A stretch of DNA of 64,000 nt from Salipiger sp. CCB-MM3 (GTDB lineage: Bacteria > Pseudomonadota > Alphaproteobacteria > Rhodobacterales > Rhodobacteraceae). The position numbers and the translations under genes were made by a program. The DNA is taken from the NCBI RefSeq assembly GCF_001687105.1, contig NZ_CP014597.1, positions 1-64,000 of the forward strand, in the 5' to 3' direction. Under the pieces are notes generated by a model. It did no database searches and had not been told where the DNA came from. It saw only the letters and a list, made by a program, of their open reading frames with translations. Below are positions 62,201 through 64,000 of this stretch, one piece after another. How positions within the stretch are numbered: the first letter of the stretch is position 1; each line of letters opens with the position of its first letter.

Positions 62201-64000
62201 CGGGCACGCGCCCGCTCACCATGTCGCTGAATGGCGGCGCGGGAGAACTCGTCTCCTTCACGGGAACCGTGGGAGCCGAGCCATGGGAGGCCTGGACGGA
62301 TCTCTTGGTCACCGTGGAGCTGGTGGCCGGTGAAAACACCGTCTCTCTTGCGATCCCGGAAGGAAGCAGCAGCGGGCCGAATATCGACCAGGCGACCTTC
62401 TCTTTCCTGGAGCCGGCTGTCGATGCGAGCGCGGATGAAGACGGAGACCTCTCGGCCTATGTGGATGCGTCCGTAGCGCCGGCCGATCTGGCCCAGGTGC
62501 AGTTCGAACTGACCGGCGTGGACGCAGACATCGTATCCTACGCCTATTCCACGGATGACGGCGCGAGTTTCATCCCGATTGTCCCGGTGGATGGCCTGGC
62601 GACGCTCGACCTCACGGAGTTTTCCGAGGCCGACGCTGTTGAGGTGATCTTCCAGGTTACCGACGCTGCGGGGAACGTGGCCACGACATCGGCCTCGCTG
62701 CAGATCACGAGCGGCGCCGTGGACTTTGCGCAGACCATCCAGTTCGAGGCGCGTGATGGGTCCATCACCATCACCGATGATACGCCTGGCACCAATGGCA
62801 CCGGGATGACCCAGGTGCGTGATGCGCTCAATCCAGAGGAGGTGACGGCGGAGCGTGGCTCCGATGGTCTCTGGGACGACTTCGAAGGGGACGGCTATCT
62901 CGATGTCGGCTCTGATGTCGGTGACATGGTGTCCTTCGAGGTGGATGTGCCGGCCGGAGGGACCTACGCCTTCACCATCCGCTACGGCAACGGCAGCTCG
63001 AGTGGCGATGATCGCCCCATGACCTTCTCCGTGGACGGCGTGGTTGTCGAAACCATCCCCTTCTCGGTCACCGAGGATTGGGACGTCTGGGAAGACGTGA
63101 CCGTCGAGGTCGATCTCTCGGCCGGTTCGAATACAATCTCTCTGACCAACACGACGGCCAATGGCCCCAACCTCGACCAAGTGGTCGTCTCGAGTGTTGA
63201 CGTGGGTCCGGTCGAGCCGGAGGTCCCGACCGAACCGGGCGCGCGCGAGACCATCAAGATCAACTTCCAGGACGGCACGGTGCCGGTCGTCGAGGGCTAT
63301 CTCGTCGGGAACTTCACGGATTACGGGCTTCAGTCCAATGGGGTCACCTATGGTTTCGTGACGCAAGCATCGGCTCTCGATGCGGATGGAACCACAAACA
63401 CACCGGTGGGGTCCGACTACCCGGCAATCGCGATCAACGAGCGCTCGGGGACGGGCACGCTCGATGACGACGGCAGCCTGCCGGCAGAAAAGTTGACCGT
63501 CGATTTCGACAGCATGGACGCGCGCCTCACCGGCTACGCCCATCTCGATCTGGGGACGACCATTCCGGCCGTTGGCTGGGAGATCGAACTGGAGAATGGT
63601 TGGTATGAAGTAACCGTCGCGGTGGGTGACACCGGCGGCGTCAACGACAGCGACAACCAACTCTACGTCGAAGGCGAGCTTGCCAGCTCCTACACGCCGA
63701 ACTCGGCGTTCAAGACCGAACTGGTCACGACTGTCGTGAAGGTCGAAGATGGCCACCTGACCCTCACGGGACAAGGCGGGACGATCACCGAGCTGCAATA
63801 TCTCGAGATCCGTCACCTGCCTGACCTGACGCCGGATGACGGCAACGAAGCGCCCGAAGACTATGCGGCCTTCGTCAATCCCCGAGCGGTATCAGCCGAT
63901 GGTGAAATGGAACTCGGCGCCAATGGCGCGGACCTTCCGGTCGGCGTCGACCCAACGTCGGATATCGTCCTGGGCATCGAGGTCGTGGATGGGCGCGGAG
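56209..64000 (+). CDS. Giant repetitive exoprotein with cadherin-like and CBM6/35-like modules (3' end outside the window)
   Basis: The frame is open from the ATG at 56209 to the window end, over 2,597 codons. It is highly acidic and made of beta-sandwich modules. CBM6/35-like modules begin near residues 5 (IIIQAEFFTLD), 282 (TYVAAEDLVRID), 1115 (EIVVEAENFTG), 1565 (QPFTIQAEDDS), 1919 (ITIQAEDASLV) and 2175 (QTIQFEARDGS). Cadherin-like repeats lie between them, with closings such as VTDLNEAP and VDNVNDAP. Another beta domain starts near 2347 (TIKINFQDGTV). Residues about 1370-1721 and 1722-2073 form two similar units of about 352 residues. No Sec signal is present, consistent with export by the type I system encoded just upstream. 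It is likely a calcium-stiffened, glycan-binding adhesin. Confidence 0.85.
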   Translation, partial: MPIETIIIQAEFFTLDLVGESASSPNAMRTRNDPETQPSNTPATGYDQYGLREGYTGEGDENGWGYLDINGSDTGAQASTEFVAEEAGTYAVTLRLSNGNGARPISITIGDVTVEIENTNTGDFHYWETRTVLIDVPEPGTYTLTINQTSTGGAPNVDAVAIHDPAITPDFSAPVFLGQTDFLMNENSLAVGAVSAQDIANDTSPDAASRAGMSYAIVGGTDEEKFEIDADTGEISLIEPSDFAGQSSYDLLVAATDAEGSATTQAVSVTVIDNGGSSFETTYVAAEDLVRIDGAGSASVLRSIDGEVESSASGTNTGAAEDGYPFDEHFLRHNYSGIGYVDVNGDPGDKISTSFSSGAGVYDIAIRLTNGASDQPRPISVKVDGVVVGSLENTRTADWSTWEVHTFTVILDEGDHEVIITQDDDGAPNIDAVMIGFTGQEMSFFAPEITSSSEFSVAEGETFIGQVFADDQDDTDFTFALRGADAEALEIDESGNLSLLSSADFEMPTDEDEDGIYEVIVDVSDGSQTSSQEISVTVSDVEPDPDNTAPTFAGESLEIEIADGASVVATGLWAVDAEGNPITYDLVGADAEAFEYDAETGTLSLLSAAQHSAPGDMDNDGTLEVSLVASDGHLSNALTVAVTIAEPVDVPASAILLTAIDVTENLAGAVVAEVHVTDPDSSYVAADLSLAGENAEVFELVDGTTGIELKFLDGIAGDFEGAPLEVSVTLGDLSSEPFTPALIDEVEPMAVVFDETAISAYNDAQDQPEDGGAVSVSEDGSSVTLDGNFWKRVQLPESYEISADTRLTVDITLGDAMPEIVSLGFDDDDQPFEASDGSNYQLAGTQSQGGFIDLRGQGEDLGDGVLRFTIDLSAHAGTTISSLTLVSDDDAFGNGRGSVTFSNVQLFESDGEAENSGPIVVGGGIADFSVDETGVIEVDLPFTDPDGDELTYSLQVLDAEGAPAQNHGMTIAGGVLSGAAPEEPGAYTVLVTATDVAGSNSTQSTSFVLTVDNVNDAPISSAPALEPYFVQAGETIDGIDLAQFEEFFSDPDGDALTLSAENLPSGLSVDAEGVITGMPTVGGEFEITILATDPAGLSASLTISMVIEGGQIGDEIVVEAENFTGLEVADEFYATGQAGASEDRILRVGAIGDVAEVTTDLTQNGVIEGWYMVSMTRYDETDGSATYSLTIGETVLAENAAFDGTPDADSENDAFDNDNARGDAGQSGNLKTITYETPVYVSEGTVLRLSGVADGELLRTDKFTFTRIETPNSAPGAVSIDNASVAENSAGAVIGLLSATDPEDGAEGLTFSVDPASDFEIADGALKLKEGVSLDHEAGASILVDVIVTDAQGAETATTLTIAVTDVREAPSSPVITGTVVAENAEGQVIGTLSSVDPEQTAVTFEVSDDRFEVDASGQLSLKAGISLDHEAESAVQLVVTATDAAGETAQTIFEITVTDLNEAPVLGSPDALGDIEIEDGAGALVDLSILAASDPDAEAMLAFEVAEANGGTLPDGFVISGSELIIPADAPTGVYELAISVSDGELSTGPVSFAVTVGDPDAIQPFTIQAEDDSLVVIEDVGGTETGEVIRVVNADNPDDYGSYRAGAVGGEYVDFGSNPGDKITVSVSAPAAGAYELAIRYASDGDRPLSLAVNGNDSTLLDFASTDDENPWETWIDQLVTIDLEAGINTITLEIPEGYARGPNVDQMTLSYLGTTSDQAPSIPALSNASVDENADGAVIGTVSSVDPEETAVSFTVDDARFEIDGDDQLTLKSGESLDHEAEETVSVVVTATDETGQTSEATFEIAVNDLNEAPVLGTPEALADVDLDEGAGGSIDLSALGATDPDTDDEIVFEVTALGGGAMPEGFAVSGNTLIVAAETPVGIYQILVAASDGALSSGPVSFTITVGDPYAIDPITIQAEDASLVEIDDVGENAQGQVTRVVTEENPDDFGNYRAGATDDAYVDFGSDAGDKMTITVDAPIAGTYEVAFRYASSGTRPLTMSLNGGAGELVSFTGTVGAEPWEAWTDLLVTVELVAGENTVSLAIPEGSSSGPNIDQATFSFLEPAVDASADEDGDLSAYVDASVAPADLAQVQFELTGVDADIVSYAYSTDDGASFIPIVPVDGLATLDLTEFSEADAVEVIFQVTDAAGNVATTSASLQITSGAVDFAQTIQFEARDGSITITDDTPGTNGTGMTQVRDALNPEEVTAERGSDGLWDDFEGDGYLDVGSDVGDMVSFEVDVPAGGTYAFTIRYGNGSSSGDDRPMTFSVDGVVVETIPFSVTEDWDVWEDVTVEVDLSAGSNTISLTNTTANGPNLDQVVVSSVDVGPVEPEVPTEPGARETIKINFQDGTVPVVEGYLVGNFTDYGLQSNGVTYGFVTQASALDADGTTNTPVGSDYPAIAINERSGTGTLDDDGSLPAEKLTVDFDSMDARLTGYAHLDLGTTIPAVGWEIELENGWYEVTVAVGDTGGVNDSDNQLYVEGELASSYTPNSAFKTELVTTVVKVEDGHLTLTGQGGTITELQYLEIRHLPDLTPDDGNEAPEDYAAFVNPRAVSADGEMELGANGADLPVGVDPTSDIVLGIEVVDGRG

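Overview
The window looks like an accessory region (chromid, megaplasmid or genomic island) of a Rhodobacteraceae (Roseobacter/Salipiger-type) alphaproteobacterium. The DNA is GC-rich, and the H-NS-type protein has the HvrA-like C-terminus. The gene families also fit: MocR regulators, a polyamine-type ABC importer, DUF393/DCC, DUF4345, DUF2939, and a PrtD-type type I secretion system beside a very long repetitive exoprotein. I saw no ribosomal protein, tRNA, rRNA, replication or integrase gene, and no CRISPR array.

Layout. (1) 1-7.4 kb is a decaying zone. It holds GNAT acetyltransferases, a frameshifted Nudix read into a GNAT domain, a broken DJ-1/PfpI gene, a broken BCCT transporter, and a HemG-like flavodoxin gene split by a 673-bp element. 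That element carries only a ccdAB toxin-antitoxin pair, with 26-bp inverted ends and an 8-bp target duplication. (2) 7.7-11.2 kb holds small unknown genes and a Doc/Fic toxin with an unusual short partner. (3) 11.5-15.4 kb is a complete class Ib ribonucleotide reductase operon, nrdHIEF. (4) 15.5-22.3 kb is one minus-strand operon: an (R)-amine-transaminase-like fold-type-IV enzyme, a polyamine-type ABC importer and a MocR regulator, probably for uptake and deamination of an unidentified amine. (5) 22.6-34.7 kb is a mosaic of single genes: a broken EamA transporter, a GNAT, DCC, H-NS, AraC with NmrA, an SDR, glycerol dehydrogenase, a phosphoesterase, WrbA, and an AT-rich membrane protein. (6) 34.8-39.7 kb is a full NAD salvage (Preiss-Handler) operon in the order nadE-pncB-NMNAT-like-pncA. 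Repeated structured elements precede nadE and pncA. (7) 39.7-44.1 kb holds DUF2939, a short RTX-repeat protein, an ART-like protein, and an S24-type repressor facing three operators spaced exactly 20 bp apart. (8) 44.5-51 kb is a complete ebo cluster (eboDEC, eboF inverted, eboAB), a set linked to production or traffic of an unknown metabolite. (9) 51.8-64 kb holds a small membrane protein, a type I secretion ABC transporter and its membrane fusion protein, and then a giant (more than 2,597 codons) open frame built from cadherin-like and CBM6/35-like modules that runs off the window end.

How the genes fit together. The intact modules are self-contained metabolic or export units (deoxyribonucleotide synthesis, NAD salvage, amine catabolism, ebo metabolite, exoprotein secretion). 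Between them lie toxins, repressors and pseudogenes, as expected on a replicon that gains and loses cargo. The most distinctive sequence-level observations are the ccdAB mini-element, the repeated leader motifs of the NAD genes, the noncanonical NMN adenylyltransferase, the phased operators, and the over-represented 9-mer TTTTCAGAG.
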